A stretch of 64,000 nt of DNA from Chloroflexota bacterium. Lineage in GTDB: Bacteria > Chloroflexota > Dehalococcoidia > Bin125. This document shows positions 63,855 through 64,000 of this stretch, one piece after another. The position numbers and the translations under genes are program-made. Under the pieces are notes generated by a model that searched no databases, was not told where the DNA came from, and saw only the letters and a program-made list of their open reading frames with translations. The first letter of the stretch is position 1, and each line of letters begins with the position of its first letter. The stretch spans positions 1-64,000 of the forward strand of contig QGNQ01000007.1 in assembly GCA_003228175.2 (NCBI GenBank), read 5' to 3'.

Positions 63855-64000
63855 CGCCCCGGCGCGTCGATCGGCCCGTCACGAAGCGGCCCCGCATCCA
63901 GTTGCGCCGCCACGCGGTCCAGGATCGTGCACGCCACGTCGTACTTGTGCAGGAGTGGTAGCGCCTCCGGCTCCTCGCCGGGCGCAAGCAGCGTCACCGC
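63851..64000 (-). CDS. 3' end of an unrecognised gene (N-terminus outside window)
   Basis: An open frame of 49 codons runs from the right edge to a TAG at 63853-63851. The product ends ...LLAPGEEPEALPLLHKYDVACTILDRVAAQL.... I do not recognise the family. G-ending codons match other - strand genes here, which supports it being real. Its stop overlaps that of ftrB within a CTAG. Confidence 0.6.
   Translation of the reverse strand, partial: AVTLLAPGEEPEALPLLHKYDVACTILDRVAAQLDAGPLRDGPIDAPGR

Overview
The window is 64 kb of very GC-rich bacterial chromosome, packed with housekeeping and central-metabolism genes. I find no rRNA, tRNA, CRISPR array, insertion sequence or prophage gene. The mix suggests a Chloroflexota-like organism, but this is inferred from gene content rather than a phylogeny. 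The supporting genes are an HrcA/CIRCE heat-shock operon, a SpoIIIAA/Ycf45-type ATPase, two MoxR-DUF58 modules, Rho, a ferredoxin-thioredoxin reductase catalytic chain and lipoprotein M23 peptidases, with no outer-membrane or LPS genes. The + strand is C-rich over G throughout: + strand genes favour C-ending codons and - strand genes favour G-ending codons. The whole window therefore probably lies in one replichore, with + as the lagging-strand sequence.

Layout. 0-13 kb: a PfkB-type sugar kinase (cut by the window edge), pdxST (PLP synthesis), a GNAT-like protein, the SpoIIIAA-like ATPase, tmk, a thiolase, thrB-lysC and dnaE. 13-24.4 kb: two convergent MoxR-DUF58 modules, one (+) with BatD-, BatA- and BatB/TPR-like proteins, the other (-) with a membrane transglutaminase-like protein that lacks its catalytic Cys and His. 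24.5-27 kb: two paralogous M23 lipoprotein peptidases, one with a Sec-type and one with a Tat-type signal. 27-33.7 kb: hrcA-grpE-dnaK-dnaJ-prmA-rsmE behind a perfect CIRCE and a good sigma-70 promoter. 33.7-41.6 kb: a ketoacyl-synthase-like protein without its active-site Cys, a degenerate metallo-beta-lactamase-fold protein, rho, transaldolase, a membrane protein, pyrG, a MoaD/ThiS-like protein and an uncharacterised protein. 41.7-50 kb: M16 peptidase, two CitE-like lyases (one degenerate), acyl-CoA dehydrogenase, MaoC hydratase, DUF402, a CPA2-type antiporter and an enoyl-CoA hydratase. 50-56.5 kb: purA, a CopD-like membrane protein, cytochrome c and the lysine/threonine genes dapB, asd and dapA. 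56.6-64 kb: pnp with a long RG-rich tail, rpsO, small proteins, a PAP2-family protein, leucyl aminopeptidase and ftrB.

The most interesting object is at 52,687-52,929 (-). It is a short glutaredoxin-like gene whose first CxxC position is an in-frame TGA (U-S-A-C), with a SECIS-like hairpin 15 nt downstream and a GTGA-coupled start at the end of the preceding gene. It is a strong candidate selenoprotein that ordinary gene calling would truncate.

Functionally, asd and dapA/dapB (one region) with lysC and thrB (another) cover much of the aspartate-family pathway. Thiolase, enoyl-CoA hydratase, acyl-CoA dehydrogenase, MaoC and CitE indicate acyl-CoA turnover. Several proteins look like pseudoenzymes (KAS-like, transglutaminase-like, MBL-like, CitE-like). 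Short tandem duplications (13-24 bp) recur, and four convergent gene pairs share a CTAG double stop.
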